A program made the translations under genes and the position numbers. Of a stretch of 64,000 bases of DNA, positions 1 to 11,560 are shown piece after piece. Below the pieces are notes generated by a model. It did not search any database and was not told the DNA's origin. It was given only the letters and a program-made list of their open reading frames with translations. Positions within the stretch are counted from its first letter, which is position 1. The number at the start of each line of letters is the position of its first letter. The stretch is from Algimonas arctica (GTDB lineage: Bacteria; Pseudomonadota; Alphaproteobacteria; Caulobacterales; Maricaulaceae), in the NCBI RefSeq assembly GCF_014652695.1, contig NZ_BMZH01000008.1:1-64000 (forward strand). The letters run 5' to 3'.

Positions 1-103
1 ATCCGAAACGCAGGCATGCTAACAACGGGATGTTGTCACCCGTCGAATTTGAGATGACAGCAAAATGAAGTAGCAAGGTGTCTATAAAGCTAGGGGCACA
101 TCA

Positions 104-457
104 TTAATCAAAATCAGAGAGTCTTTCTTCCTCGATTTTCCGAATAACTTTTTCATTTGCTTGAAGTGATTTAAGTTCACTCACCAAGGCGCTATAGATT
201 AGTGATATTGTAGTAAGCCTTTGTTGACCATCGATTACATCAAGTCGTTTCGTATCTTTATTTTTGACAGTAACAATCGTACCTAGAAAATATTCTAAAG
301 TAGATGATTTGGCCTCACTTAAATCGTCTAGCAACTGCTGAACTTCGTTATTTTGCCAAGAATATTCACGCTGATGTTTTGGAACTTGAAGGGGAGTATC
401 TAAAACTCCCCCTATTCCCACAAGATCGAAATCATTTCCAGATTTTTTAGGTGCCAT
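104..457 (-). CDS. Truncated DUF262 (GmrSD-like) domain protein
   Basis: The 117-residue product carries the N-terminal signatures of DUF262: VPKHQREYSW at residues 25-34, YFLGTIV at 56-62 and IDGQQRLTT at 75-83. DUF262 proteins usually run to 300-700 residues; family members include the GmrS part of modification-dependent GmrSD nucleases and uncharacterised defence genes, and the DGQQR motif is tied to nucleotide hydrolysis. Here a TAA stop follows SDFD right after the motif region, so the helical remainder and any HNH nuclease part are missing. The segment is visibly richer in A+T than the neighbouring thiC. The most likely reading is a decayed remnant of a horizontally acquired defence gene; a short functional protein is possible but less likely. 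The 103 bases to its left show no recognisable continuation. Confidence 0.6.
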   Translation of the reverse strand: MAPKKSGNDFDLVGIGGVLDTPLQVPKHQREYSWQNNEVQQLLDDLSEAKSSTLEYFLGTIVTVKNKDTKRLDVIDGQQRLTTISLIYSALVSELKSLQANEKVIRKIEEERLSDFD

Positions 458-468
458 ATCGCGTACTA

Positions 469-2403
<1,935 letters not shown>

Positions 2404-2406
2404 CTA

Positions 2407-2442
2407 ATTTCGATTGTATTTACGATTTCGATTGTATTTACG
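2407..2442. repeat. Two perfect tandem copies of an 18-bp unit upstream of thiC
   Basis: The unit ATTTCGATTGTATTTACG occurs twice without spacer (2407-2424, 2425-2442), 73 bp upstream of the thiC start. It lies in the 310-bp gap between thiC and the histidine phosphatase gene. The rest of that gap holds an imperfect hairpin around 2541-2567 but no recognised gene. The repeat may be a replication-slippage product or a protein-binding iteron; the sequence does not decide. Confidence 0.8.
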
Positions 2443-2644
2443 TCAGACGGGCTTGGCGGAGAGTGGCGTTTGCGGAAACTGAATAGTCGACGCGGCTGCG
2501 GCCTGTGCCAAAAGGCCATCATAGATTCTTCGGACTTTGGACAAACATGCAATATGTTTTGGTCCTCTCTTACGAGCCCTAAACCTGGCGGACAGCTATC
2601 TGCATTTCGCTTGGTAAGATCAGCACGTTGCGTCCAAATTTGCA

Positions 2645-3217
2645 TCACGGAGTGTCACTATAGCTTTCAGCCGTCGCGCCGAACCGCAGCAACGTGCTGA
2701 CCGTTTTTCCATCCGCGCCCATCGTCACAACATACAACCGATCATATTCTGTCGCTTCGACGATTGGCGTGCCGCCGTCACCGCCTAGGGCCTCGGCCAA
2801 CTCCCCCGTCGTATTGCTATGTCCGACGACCAGATGTCGGCCGCCGTCGGCTTTCAATTGCGCGGCCATGGCCGGTAAATCACGCGGATCGTAAAGCTCG
2901 ACTTCGAGACCTAATTGCTCGGCTAGCGGCCCAGCGGTTTGGCGGGTTCGGGCGTAATCGCTACTGTGAATGCGCTCGATTTCGGCGTCGATCAGCAGAT
3001 CCGCGAGCACGTCGGCGCGGGTGTGTCCTTCGGGCGTCAGGTCCGGATCATCCTCTGTCAGTTTCTCGGCATGGCGTACGAGGAAAATTGTTGCAGGCGC
3101 ATGCGTCTGCGTGACGATAACGTCCGTTGGTTCGGGCGCAGAGGCACAGGCCGCTAAGCCGACCATCGCGATTGACGCGAAAAATTGGGTGAAACCCTGT
3201 TTCAGGTTCAATCTCAT
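2645..3217 (-). CDS. Histidine phosphatase family lipoprotein
   Basis: The 190-residue product starts with a lipoprotein signal peptide (lipobox LAAC) and then has the histidine phosphatase core: LVRHAEK with the phospho-accepting His, SDYARTRQTA, and VVGHSNTT with the second catalytic His. The short SixA/PhoE-like layout fits a small phosphatase acting in the periplasm, substrate unknown. The start at 3217 (MRLNLKQ) places the signal peptide at the N-terminus; an in-frame extension to 3280 would bury it. It stands alone between thiC and an acyltransferase on the same strand. Confidence 0.85.
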   Translation of the reverse strand: MRLNLKQGFTQFFASIAMVGLAACASAPEPTDVIVTQTHAPATIFLVRHAEKLTEDDPDLTPEGHTRADVLADLLIDAEIERIHSSDYARTRQTAGPLAEQLGLEVELYDPRDLPAMAAQLKADGGRHLVVGHSNTTGELAEALGGDGGTPIVEATEYDRLYVVTMGADGKTVSTLLRFGATAESYSDTP

Positions 3218-3393
3218 GTCCGTCCTTCCGCCCCATACGGGGATCAAGTTCAAAGAGTGCGTCTCAACCGTAACAACCATCGGAGCCGCTGCTTCGCATC
3301 GGTCAGCAGGCTAGACGCTGCTGCACCTTCGCTATTTTTGCTTTGAGCAAAAATTCCGGCTCCGCCGGACCGCTACGGTGCCCCTCGGATATG

Positions 3394-4512
3394 TTAACTC
3401 TGACGCGGCGCGGCGCGTTTGGCAAGGGCTACGCGTGTCAGTCGCAGCAGCGGGCGTTCAACCAAACGGTAGAGGATGAGCGCACTAATGACGCTGCCCC
3501 CCACACCCACGACCGTAAACCCGACCACAGACATCACCGACACGTCGGTGAACAGACCGACCTGTTCGAAGACACGCTTTAACACGAGCAAAACCAAAAA
3601 ATGCGACAGATAGAGCGTGTATGATGCGTCCCCGACCTTGCGAAGCCATCCCGCAATCTGCCCGTGTCCCGATATTTCCCATCCGACAATGCCAAACACA
3701 ATTAACCCCGACGATAGGCCAAACCCCAGCACCCGGCTCCGGTTCAACGCGTCTGCGTCAAATCCGCTCGCAAAAACCATGGCCGCGATGAAGGCCAAAA
3801 CGCCGATTGCGGCAACGGCAAGCGCCGCAGGGGCCGGAATGCGCGCCGCTTTTAGACCATAGGCCACAGCGGCCCCGATCAAGAACTCCAGACACAGGGA
3901 ATTAGCTAGCGTCAAAGACCAACTAGACGGAAGTCCGCTATCTGCGGGTGTGACATTCCAAAGTAATAACAAGATCACGCCCCACGCGATCAGCCCTATT
4001 GGACGCCACTTTGCCGAGACAAGCAGTAACAAACCAAACACACCGTAAAACGCCATTTCATAGATCAACGTCCAACCGACCGCGAGCACGGGCATCTCGC
4101 CCTGCGGCCAGAGCAGCATGGAGCGGGCAAACATGCCCCATGCCGTGGCAGATGTGTGCGTGGCGGGCGACGCGGGCTGCCCATAAGTCACGAGAAAATA
4201 GAGCGCCATGAGGGCGCAAAACACCCACCAGAGTGGATAAACCCGCGTGACACGGTCCCATAAAAATCGAGCGGCCGTTCCAACGCCTGCCGCCCGGCCC
4301 CCCGCCACCCAAACCATCACAAACCCGCTAATAACAAAGAACAAATCGACCCCGGCCCAGCCGCGATCCCATACGCCCGTAAACTCTGAAGTGCCGACCA
4401 GTTCTCGCCAAATTTGCACGCTATGGAAAATAACGACCAACAGAGCGGCGACCGCGCGCAGCGATTGCAATGAATGCAGCCGGAGCGGCGCAGGAGTTGG
4501 TTCAATACTCAT
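3394..4512 (-). CDS. Acyltransferase 3 family membrane protein
   Basis: The 372-residue, strongly hydrophobic product has about ten predicted TM segments and opens with LQSLRAVAALLVVIFHS, the acyltransferase-3 (OafA/NodX-like) signature with its conserved Arg and His. The next conserved block, WAGVDLFFVISGFVMVW, and the late block YTLYLSHFLVLLVL are also present. Family members O-acetylate or O-acylate surface polysaccharides and lipids in the inner membrane. There is no C-terminal SGNH domain and no polysaccharide gene nearby, so the acceptor cannot be deduced. Confidence 0.9.
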   Translation of the reverse strand: MSIEPTPAPLRLHSLQSLRAVAALLVVIFHSVQIWRELVGTSEFTGVWDRGWAGVDLFFVISGFVMVWVAGGRAAGVGTAARFLWDRVTRVYPLWWVFCALMALYFLVTYGQPASPATHTSATAWGMFARSMLLWPQGEMPVLAVGWTLIYEMAFYGVFGLLLLVSAKWRPIGLIAWGVILLLLWNVTPADSGLPSSWSLTLANSLCLEFLIGAAVAYGLKAARIPAPAALAVAAIGVLAFIAAMVFASGFDADALNRSRVLGFGLSSGLIVFGIVGWEISGHGQIAGWLRKVGDASYTLYLSHFLVLLVLKRVFEQVGLFTDVSVMSVVGFTVVGVGGSVISALILYRLVERPLLRLTRVALAKRAAPRQS

Positions 4513-4721
4513 CGCGCCGCGTTAGCGGGCCGTTTCCCGATTGAAAAGGCAGGATCACGAAATGACGCGACGCCATTAACGGGCGGTCGACCTCATTCAG
4601 GCAGTTTTCCTGCCATCTAAACGCGTCAGAACAACATCTTTTCCGGGCGAAAGAAGACGTGATGAGATGGTTTAAAACTCGCTATAGCAGATCGCCAGCG
4701 CGTTCGGCTTGGCGCTTAGCC

Positions 4722-5570
4722 TTATTCAGCCGGACACTGCGGCGCGGGCAAGCCTTCAATGAACGACAGGATGTCGGCCTTGAGTGTACTTCCCCCGTCA
4801 AAGTGACGCGACAACACGCGAACCGGATCAATGTGGTTCATGTCGTCATAGATTGATAAGGTGGTTTTATGCCCCGCCGCATCGAGGCGCTTGGACAGTT
4901 TGACGGCATTCCCGTAGCCCACCGTCGTATCGTCCTTGCCATTAATCAGCATGATCGGCGGCAGATCACTATTCACGCGGTTCATCGGCGCGTCTTGTCC
5001 TTGGAACCGATCCGGAAAAATGGTCGTGTAGGGCGCATCCGTCATCGGGTAAGCGCCCGTGGGCGCTGCCAAGCTGACAAGACCCGCAATACGGTCACAG
5101 GCCACGACCTCAGACAGATCCGGCGCCATCACTGTCATCAAGATATTATAGCCCCCGGCGGAGTGCCCCATGAGAACGAGCGAGCGACCCGGAAAGGCGT
5201 CCGCAACGGCGTTCACAGCTTTGCCTGTATCCGTGATCATATCAGGATAAACAGAATTGGGGTAAAGGCGATAATCCGGGACGGCGACATCATAGCCTTC
5301 TTTGGTGAACCCTTCAGCGACAAATTTATACATGCCCTTTTCGCCGCGGGTCCAACCTCCACCATAAACGAAAACGATGACGGGTGCGTTCGCCTTGGCG
5401 TTTGACGCGCGATAAATATCCATCGTTTGGCGATCTTTGTCGCCGTAGGCGATGTTCTTATCTCGGTCGAAGCTTGAGGACGGCGTTATTCCGTTCAGAA
5501 CACCGGCGGCGGAACAGCCGACGAGCAACATAGCAAGGCCGGGTAAAGCGGAGAGTCGAAGTGATTTCAT
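4722..5570 (-). CDS. Alpha/beta hydrolase (esterase-like) lipoprotein
   Basis: The 282-residue product has a lipoprotein signal (LLVGC lipobox) followed by an alpha/beta-hydrolase fold of the carboxylesterase/BD-FAE type. The oxyanion-hole stretch reads VFVYGGGWTRG (YGGG in place of HGGG), the nucleophile elbow is GHSAGG, and NGKDDTTVGY and MNHIDPVR supply the Asp and His. The start at 5570 overlaps the stop of the upstream GST gene as ATGA, indicating translational coupling. It is probably an envelope esterase; the substrate is unknown. Confidence 0.85.
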   Translation of the reverse strand: MKSLRLSALPGLAMLLVGCSAAGVLNGITPSSSFDRDKNIAYGDKDRQTMDIYRASNAKANAPVIVFVYGGGWTRGEKGMYKFVAEGFTKEGYDVAVPDYRLYPNSVYPDMITDTGKAVNAVADAFPGRSLVLMGHSAGGYNILMTVMAPDLSEVVACDRIAGLVSLAAPTGAYPMTDAPYTTIFPDRFQGQDAPMNRVNSDLPPIMLINGKDDTTVGYGNAVKLSKRLDAAGHKTTLSIYDDMNHIDPVRVLSRHFDGGSTLKADILSFIEGLPAPQCPAE

Positions 5571-6199
5571 GATGTTCCTACGCATGACCAGGCCAAGTCG
5601 TTCGGTTTTGCTGTGATCACAATATGGTTGGCTTGCGCAGAAAACCGCGCGAGCCATGTTTGCAAGGCCGAGTATTGCGACAGATCAAATCCGCCTTCCT
5701 CTGCGACATGGGTGTAAGCATAGAGCGACACATCCGCGAGGCTACACTGCGCCCCAACGAACCAGTCATGATGACGAAGATGCGCCTCCATCACCGCCAG
5801 CGCCGCATGCCCCCGTGGCATCAATGCCGCCAGCTCATGGCTGCGTGTATCATGCGCATAGTTACGAATAAACCGCGCCACCGCGATGGCGGGCTCGTGA
5901 CGATATTGCTCCCAAAACTGCCATTGCAGCATCTTGGCATGATCATAGGGGTCCGTCGGCACCAAATCTGAGCCGTCCGCCAGATAGCGGATAATCGCAT
6001 TGCTTTCGGCCAGCGTGCGCCCGTCGTCCAGAATCAGCAACGGGATTTGACCCGCCGGGTTCAACGCGAGGAAATCTTTGGACTGTGTCTCGCCTGCATG
6101 AATATCGACATCAATATGATCATAACGCAGGCCGAGCTGGGCCGCGACCCACCTGACCTTGTAGCTGTTGCCCGACGGCAGATAGTCATAAAGTTGCAT
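5567..6199 (-). CDS. Glutathione S-transferase family protein
   Basis: The 210-residue product shows the two GST domains: an N-terminal thioredoxin-like fold (MQLYDYLPSGNSYKVRWVAAQLG, with NPAGQIPLL and the glutathione-binding ESNAI) and an all-alpha C-terminal domain with SLADVSLYAYTH. The closest general type is a bacterial beta/theta-like GST. The start at 6199 begins the domain cleanly; another ATG six codons upstream is possible. Its stop overlaps the start of the esterase lipoprotein by 4 bp, so the two form a small operon. Confidence 0.88.
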   Translation of the reverse strand: MQLYDYLPSGNSYKVRWVAAQLGLRYDHIDVDIHAGETQSKDFLALNPAGQIPLLILDDGRTLAESNAIIRYLADGSDLVPTDPYDHAKMLQWQFWEQYRHEPAIAVARFIRNYAHDTRSHELAALMPRGHAALAVMEAHLRHHDWFVGAQCSLADVSLYAYTHVAEEGGFDLSQYSALQTWLARFSAQANHIVITAKPNDLAWSCVGTS

Positions 6200-6273
6200 A
6201 GCGGGTCTGTAGCGCATCGCCCTTCCCTCACAAGGGGGCTTCGGCTAGGTGACGCCTTTGTGAAGGGGATTGC

Positions 6274-7806
6274 TTGACCACTGCCATAGGATCACTCGAC
6301 CGTAAGCGTCTGCCTGCCGGATCTGTGCTTGTCGTTGGGGCCGGACTGGCTGGGCTCTACCTTGCGCTCAAGCTCGCGCCGCGCCCGGTCTATGTGCTGA
6401 CGTCGCGCCGCTCGACCAAAGGGTCGGCCTCGGCGTGGGCGCAAGGCGGAATCGCCGCCGCTCTATCCAATGAAGACAGTCCGGAAAGCCACGCGTCAGA
6501 TACAATTGCTGCGGGCGACGGCCTCGTCGATCCGAAAATCGCGCATATGGTCGCCGCCGAAGGTGCGTCCCGCGTCCACGATCTCGCCGCGCTGGGTGTG
6601 CCGTTTGATCGCAATGACGCGGGCGAGCTTTATCTCTCGCTCGAAGCGGCTCATTCCCTACCCCGCGTCGCGCGAGTCAAAGGCGATACGGCAGGCCGCG
6701 AAATCATTAATGTTATGCTCAAACACGCCCAAGCGGCTGAGCATATCGAAGGTTTAATTGGGTGGCGTGCGGAAAGCCTTTTGCTCGACGGCGCAGGCGG
6801 CATCGCCGGCGCACTGGCGCGGCAAGATGATGGCACGCTCCTAGCCTTAGAAGCCGACGTGACCGTGCTGGCCACGGGCGGTGTCGGCGGGTTGTTTTCT
6901 GTCACCACCAATCCGCGTACGGCCCGCGGCGATGCGCTGGGTATGGCGGCCGTCGTCGGGGCGAAACTCCGGGATATGGAATTTGTCCAATTCCACCCGA
7001 CCGCGATCGATATTGGCCGCGACCCCGCCCCGCTCGCGACCGAAGCCCTGCGCGGTGAAGGCGCGACATTGGTCAATGCCAATGCCCGCCGCTTCATGCA
7101 GCGCTACAGCCCCCAAGGCGAACTCGCCCCGCGTGATGATGTAGCCCGCGCGATTTTTGCCGAAATACAAGCCGGACGCGCCCCGTTTTTAGATTGCCGC
7201 AAGAGTGTTGGCGCGCATTTCCCCCACGAATTCCCGACCGTATTTGAGAGTTGTATGAGCGCCGGAATTGATCCGCGTACAGATCTAATCCCCGTCGCGC
7301 CCGCCGTGCATTACCATATGGGCGGCGTCGCGACGAATGATGTCGGGCAGTCCTCCTTACCCGGTCTCTATGCGATCGGCGAATGCGCCGCGACAGGCCT
7401 GCATGGGGCCAATCGTCTGGCGAGTAATAGCCTGCTCGAAGCCATCGTCTTTGGCGGACGGGCCGCCGCGCATATTAATAGCGCTCTTCTGCCGGAACGC
7501 CGCGCCGAAGGTGTGCGCGTGCAGCCTTGGCTGTCGATGGGACCCTCGGTTAGCCAATCTCTGCGCCACTCCATGACGGAACATTGTGGAGTTCGCCGCA
7601 GTGGGGCTGGGCTCAACCGTCTCCTTGATATTATCGACGGGTTGATCGACCGCGTCGGACGCGCCAATCCTCTTATTGCCAGCAGAATGATTGCCGCTGG
7701 CGCATTGGCGCGCGAAGAAAGCCGTGGCGGACATTTCCGCGAAGACTTCCCGCAAGAATCCCCCAATTCACGCTCAAGTTTCCTCACCTATGATCAGTTG
7801 CAGTAA
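6274..7806 (+). CDS. nadB: L-aspartate oxidase NadB
   Basis: The flavoenzyme oxidises L-aspartate to iminoaspartate, the first step of de novo NAD synthesis. The 510-residue product has the FAD Rossmann motif GAGLAGLY, the fumarate-reductase-type block SASAWAQGGIAAAL, the active-site segment EFVQFHPTA, and the C-terminal flavin block GLHGANRLASNSLLEA. Translation appears to start at TTG 6274 with a GAAGGGG ribosome-binding site a few bases upstream. nadA and nadC are not adjacent. NAD kinase is encoded about 18 kb downstream. Confidence 0.96.
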   Translation: MTTAIGSLDRKRLPAGSVLVVGAGLAGLYLALKLAPRPVYVLTSRRSTKGSASAWAQGGIAAALSNEDSPESHASDTIAAGDGLVDPKIAHMVAAEGASRVHDLAALGVPFDRNDAGELYLSLEAAHSLPRVARVKGDTAGREIINVMLKHAQAAEHIEGLIGWRAESLLLDGAGGIAGALARQDDGTLLALEADVTVLATGGVGGLFSVTTNPRTARGDALGMAAVVGAKLRDMEFVQFHPTAIDIGRDPAPLATEALRGEGATLVNANARRFMQRYSPQGELAPRDDVARAIFAEIQAGRAPFLDCRKSVGAHFPHEFPTVFESCMSAGIDPRTDLIPVAPAVHYHMGGVATNDVGQSSLPGLYAIGECAATGLHGANRLASNSLLEAIVFGGRAAAHINSALLPERRAEGVRVQPWLSMGPSVSQSLRHSMTEHCGVRRSGAGLNRLLDIIDGLIDRVGRANPLIASRMIAAGALAREESRGGHFREDFPQESPNSRSSFLTYDQLQ

Positions 7807-7896
7807 AATCAGTCGGCCCCGATAGCGCTTAGAGAAAACTGGAACAAAAGAAGAACTTTTATTGCATTCCCCGTCAATTCGCGCGATAGACGAAGA

Positions 7897-9303
7897 ATGC
7901 CAAAGCCAACATCCGTCTTCGTCTGTCAATCCTGCGGGTCCGTCCACGGTAAATGGGCCGGGCGATGCGATGCCTGCGGCGAGTGGAACACGCTCGTCGA
8001 GGAAGCCAAAAGCCAGAACGCGGCCCCGGCTCATAAGCGTCGCAAAGGGCGCGGATTGGACTTCGTTGATCTGGGCGCTGAGACGATGGACGTCCCCCGG
8101 CTTGTCACCGGCATTGGCGAACTTGACCGGGTCACGGGCGGCGGTCTGGTATCCGGCTCCGCGCTGCTGGTCGGCGGCGATCCGGGCATTGGGAAATCGA
8201 CACTTTTACTGCAAGCCGTTGGGGCGCTCGCCAAGCAGGGCAAAAAAGTCGCCTATATTTCCGGCGAAGAATCGGTTGGCCAAGTCCAGCGACGCGCCAA
8301 ACGGCTCGGCGTCGCCGATCAACCCGTCAGTCTGGCGTCGGAAACGTCCCTCACCCCGATTTTGGACGCGCTCACGGCGACCAAACCCGATGTCGTCATC
8401 ATTGATTCAATCCAAACCCTCTGGACCGATCAATTAGGCGCTGCGCCGGGGACCGTCGCGCAAGTCCGCGCCTGTTCACAAGAACTCGTCCGCTTCGCCA
8501 AGAAGTCCGGGTCCTGCGTCATTTTGGTCGGCCATGTGACCAAGGACGGACAGATTGCCGGACCCCGCGTGGTCGAACATATGGTCGATGCGGTGCTCTA
8601 TTTCGAAGGCGAACGCGCACACCAATTCCGGATTTTACGCGCGCATAAGAATCGCTTTGGCCCGACGGATGAGATCGGCGTGTTCGAGATGTGTGATACG
8701 GGCCTGTCAGAGGTGCTCAACCCGTCCGCGCTCTTCCTCGACGGACGCGGCGATGCGTCCGAAGGCTCAGCCGTTTTTGCCGGGCTGGAGGGATCGCGTC
8801 CGGTCCTGACCGAAATCCAAGCGCTGGTTGCGCCCGCCGCGTTTGGCACCCCGCGCCGCGCCGTTGTCGGCTGGGACAGTAGTCGGCTGGCGATGGTTTT
8901 GGCGGTGCTCGAAGCGCGCTGCGGGCTGAGTTTCGCGGGCAAGGATGTCTATCTTAATGTTGCGGGCGGGTTTCGGATCAATGAACCGGCGGCGGACCTC
9001 GCCGTCGCGGCCGCGATTGCCAGTTCCTCGTTTGATGTGTCACTGCCGTCTGATCTCGTCGTCTTTGGAGAGATCAGCCTGTCCGGTGATGTGCGCCCCG
9101 TCAGCCGCGCCGACGCGCGCTTGAAAGAAGCGGCCAAATTAGGGTTTGAACGCGCCCTCGCCGCCCCGTCCCCCAAGCGCGAAGGCCGCAATGACAATGC
9201 TGCCATCCCGATCATCGCAATCCGCTCTTTGCGAGACCTCATTCGGCGTGTAGAAGCCGCCGCAGAACGTGGTCCGGATACGCCGGAGAGCTGGGCCGCC
9301 TAA
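7897..9303 (+). CDS. radA: DNA repair protein RadA
   Basis: RadA is a hexameric ATPase/helicase that promotes branch migration in homologous recombination. The 468-residue product has the N-terminal C4 zinc finger (CQSCG...CDACG, residues 9-26), a RecA-like core with Walker A GGDPGIGKST and Walker B VVIIDSIQTL, the RadA-specific KNRFG motif, and a C-terminal Lon-protease-like domain (VAGGFRINEPAADLAVA) without a catalytic dyad. The length is normal. It lies between nadB and the cvpA-purF pair; recA itself is at 34-35 kb. Confidence 0.97.
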   Translation: MPKPTSVFVCQSCGSVHGKWAGRCDACGEWNTLVEEAKSQNAAPAHKRRKGRGLDFVDLGAETMDVPRLVTGIGELDRVTGGGLVSGSALLVGGDPGIGKSTLLLQAVGALAKQGKKVAYISGEESVGQVQRRAKRLGVADQPVSLASETSLTPILDALTATKPDVVIIDSIQTLWTDQLGAAPGTVAQVRACSQELVRFAKKSGSCVILVGHVTKDGQIAGPRVVEHMVDAVLYFEGERAHQFRILRAHKNRFGPTDEIGVFEMCDTGLSEVLNPSALFLDGRGDASEGSAVFAGLEGSRPVLTEIQALVAPAAFGTPRRAVVGWDSSRLAMVLAVLEARCGLSFAGKDVYLNVAGGFRINEPAADLAVAAAIASSSFDVSLPSDLVVFGEISLSGDVRPVSRADARLKEAAKLGFERALAAPSPKREGRNDNAAIPIIAIRSLRDLIRRVEAAAERGPDTPESWAA

Positions 9304-9338
9304 CGACAATTCGGCAACGATCAGGCCACAGGATTCCC

Positions 9339-10085
9339 ATGTTTGCCCAGATTTTGCCTGCTGAAACTTTTTTCGCTCAACTTTTCGGGGTCCCTCAATT
9401 GTCGGGACTCATTTCCATCGGATCCTTTACTTTCAACGGGTTCGATACAGCTGTTTTGATCTTGCTGATCATTTCAGGGCTTTATGCCTTTGCGCGCGGC
9501 TTCATGCGCGAGATCATTTCCATCACGGCGCTCCTCTTCGCGGCGGTTGTAACTCTCTTCGTCTATGGCCAGTTTCGCTTTACGGCGCGGGGCTTGATCT
9601 CCCCAGCCGAACTCGCCGATGGCATTCTGATACTCGGCACGGGCTTTTTGTCCTATTTCGTCGCCGCTATCGTGATGGCCAAGATTGGCAAGACAATCGG
9701 CGGGGAGAAACCCGGGTTTATTGACCGTCTATTAGGGGCGGCCTTTGGCGTAGCGCGCGGGCTACTCGTCGCGTCACTCTTTGTCATTTTCTGGTCAGCG
9801 GATTACCGGGCATCCCAAGACGCGCGTGAGTTTAACGACTATATCGCCAGCAACCCACAGAGTTTCCCGCCAGACGTTGTCGCAAAAATGCCGAAATCCA
9901 TGCGCGATCAATTAGAGGCCGAACCCACTGAATTGCCTGGCCTTTTCGTCGATTCCACGTTTTATCCCCTACTCGACCGCATTGGGGGTGTAATCCGGGC
10001 CTTGCCTTTCGCGGATATGCGCTCATATGCCGATCGCATCAAAGACGGCGACCTCGATGGGATCGCCGAGGAGATTCGATCATGA
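9339..10085 (+). CDS. cvpA: CvpA family membrane protein
   Basis: The 248-residue product has about four TM helices and the CvpA-family pattern FDTAVLILLIISGLYAFARGFMREI, followed by GFIDRLLGAAFGVARGLLV. In E. coli cvpA sits just upstream of purF and is needed for colicin V production; its basic role is unsettled. Here the stop overlaps the purF start as ATGA, reproducing the conserved coupling. The C-terminal 80 residues are soluble and acidic. Confidence 0.92.
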   Translation: MFAQILPAETFFAQLFGVPQLSGLISIGSFTFNGFDTAVLILLIISGLYAFARGFMREIISITALLFAAVVTLFVYGQFRFTARGLISPAELADGILILGTGFLSYFVAAIVMAKIGKTIGGEKPGFIDRLLGAAFGVARGLLVASLFVIFWSADYRASQDAREFNDYIASNPQSFPPDVVAKMPKSMRDQLEAEPTELPGLFVDSTFYPLLDRIGGVIRALPFADMRSYADRIKDGDLDGIAEEIRS

Positions 10086-11560
10086 TCGACGCCCCCACTG
10101 TTTCAACAGACATCGACATTGAGGATGACCGTATCCGCGAGGAATGCGGTGTCTTCGGCGTTTTCGGCGTTGATAACGCGGCGAGTTTTGCCGCCCTTGG
10201 CCTTCATGCTTTGCAGCACCGTGGACAAGAAGCCTGCGGCATCGCCACCTCGGACGGGGAGATTTTTCACACTGAACGCCACCTCGGCCTCGTCGGCGAT
10301 AATTTTACCGGCGATGATCCGTCAGAGCGCCTGCCCGGCCATATTGCCATTGGGCATAATCGATATTCAACAGCCGGTCAGCATGGGCTTCGGGACGTAC
10401 AGCCGCTTTATTCCGAGTTGAATATTGGCGGGTTCGCGATTGCCCACAATGGTCACATCACCAATGCTTTCACCATCAAAAGCGCGCTCGTCGAAAAAGG
10501 GGCTCTATTTCAAAGCACGTCTGACACTGAGGTCATGATTCACCTCGTTGCCCGCTCAAGCGGCAAGGACTTATCAGACCGATTCGTCTCTGCGATCCGA
10601 CAGATTGATGGCGGCTATGCCTTTGTGGCCATGACCAAAGATTGCATGATCGGCGCACGGGACCGATTCGGGATTCGCCCGCTCCTACTCGGACGCATCA
10701 ACCACAGTTATGTGTTAGCCTCCGAGAGCTGCGCCTTCGATATGGTTGGCGCAAAATTTATTCGGGAAATCGACCCCGGCGAAGTCGTGGTCATTAATGA
10801 AGACGGTATGCGGAGCTTCACCGCGTTTCCAAATGCGATCAAACGCCCGTGCATTTTTGAATTCGTTTATTTTTCCCGCCCCGATTCTATCGTCAGCGGC
10901 AAAAGCGTTTATGAAGTCCGCAAACGGATGGGCCAACGTTTGGCACAAGAAACACCCGCCGATGTTGATGTCATCATCCCCGTGCCTGATTCCGGTGTCC
11001 CCGCCGCGCTCGGCTATTCACAAGAAACCGGCATTCCATTCGAACTCGGTATTATCCGCAACCATTATGTCGGCCGGACCTTTATCCAACCGACCCAAGG
11101 CATGCGCGATATGGGCGTGCGCCTCAAACATTCCGCCAACCGCTCCATGATCGAAGGCAAACGCGTTCTGCTCGTTGACGATTCGATTGTTCGCGGCACG
11201 ACCTCAACGAAAATTGTTCGCATGATCAAAGCCGCTGGCGCGAAGGAAGTTCACTTCCGGTCTGCCTCCCCGCCGATCAAGTTCCCGGATCATTACGGCA
11301 TTGATATGCCAAGCAAAGACAAGCTCATCGCATCAAACTATTCGCTAGAAGAGATGCGGCACATGCTCGAAGTGGATAGTCTCGGCTTTCTTTCTGTTGA
11401 GGGTCTTTACTGGGCGATGGGCGAAGACATGCGCAATGATGACGCGCCGCAATATACGGATCATTGCTTTACGGGTGACTATCCGACCCCTCTTATTGAC
11501 CGTGAGCGTGAGCTGGCGGGTGGCGGCAAGCAACTCTCGTTTCTTGTCGAAGTCGCTTAG
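10082..11560 (+). CDS. purF: Amidophosphoribosyltransferase PurF
   Basis: PurF makes phosphoribosylamine from PRPP and glutamine, the committed step of purine synthesis. The 492-residue product has an N-terminal Ntn glutaminase domain whose nucleophile Cys lies in EECGVFG (residues 20-26), with HRGQEACGIA and GHNRYSTAG following. The C-terminal type I PRTase domain has the PRPP loop VLLVDDSIVRGTTS. About 20 residues precede the catalytic Cys and would be removed as a propeptide. The start codon overlaps the cvpA stop. The 3' end runs into an imperfect tandem repeat that includes the stop codon. Confidence 0.97.
   Translation: MIDAPTVSTDIDIEDDRIREECGVFGVFGVDNAASFAALGLHALQHRGQEACGIATSDGEIFHTERHLGLVGDNFTGDDPSERLPGHIAIGHNRYSTAGQHGLRDVQPLYSELNIGGFAIAHNGHITNAFTIKSALVEKGALFQSTSDTEVMIHLVARSSGKDLSDRFVSAIRQIDGGYAFVAMTKDCMIGARDRFGIRPLLLGRINHSYVLASESCAFDMVGAKFIREIDPGEVVVINEDGMRSFTAFPNAIKRPCIFEFVYFSRPDSIVSGKSVYEVRKRMGQRLAQETPADVDVIIPVPDSGVPAALGYSQETGIPFELGIIRNHYVGRTFIQPTQGMRDMGVRLKHSANRSMIEGKRVLLVDDSIVRGTTSTKIVRMIKAAGAKEVHFRSASPPIKFPDHYGIDMPSKDKLIASNYSLEEMRHMLEVDSLGFLSVEGLYWAMGEDMRNDDAPQYTDHCFTGDYPTPLIDRERELAGGGKQLSFLVEVA

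Noticed and set aside
2600-2640. TPP riboswitch for thiC
   Set aside because: Only a faint GCTGATC-like element; the CTGAGA box and the usual 3' element are missing.
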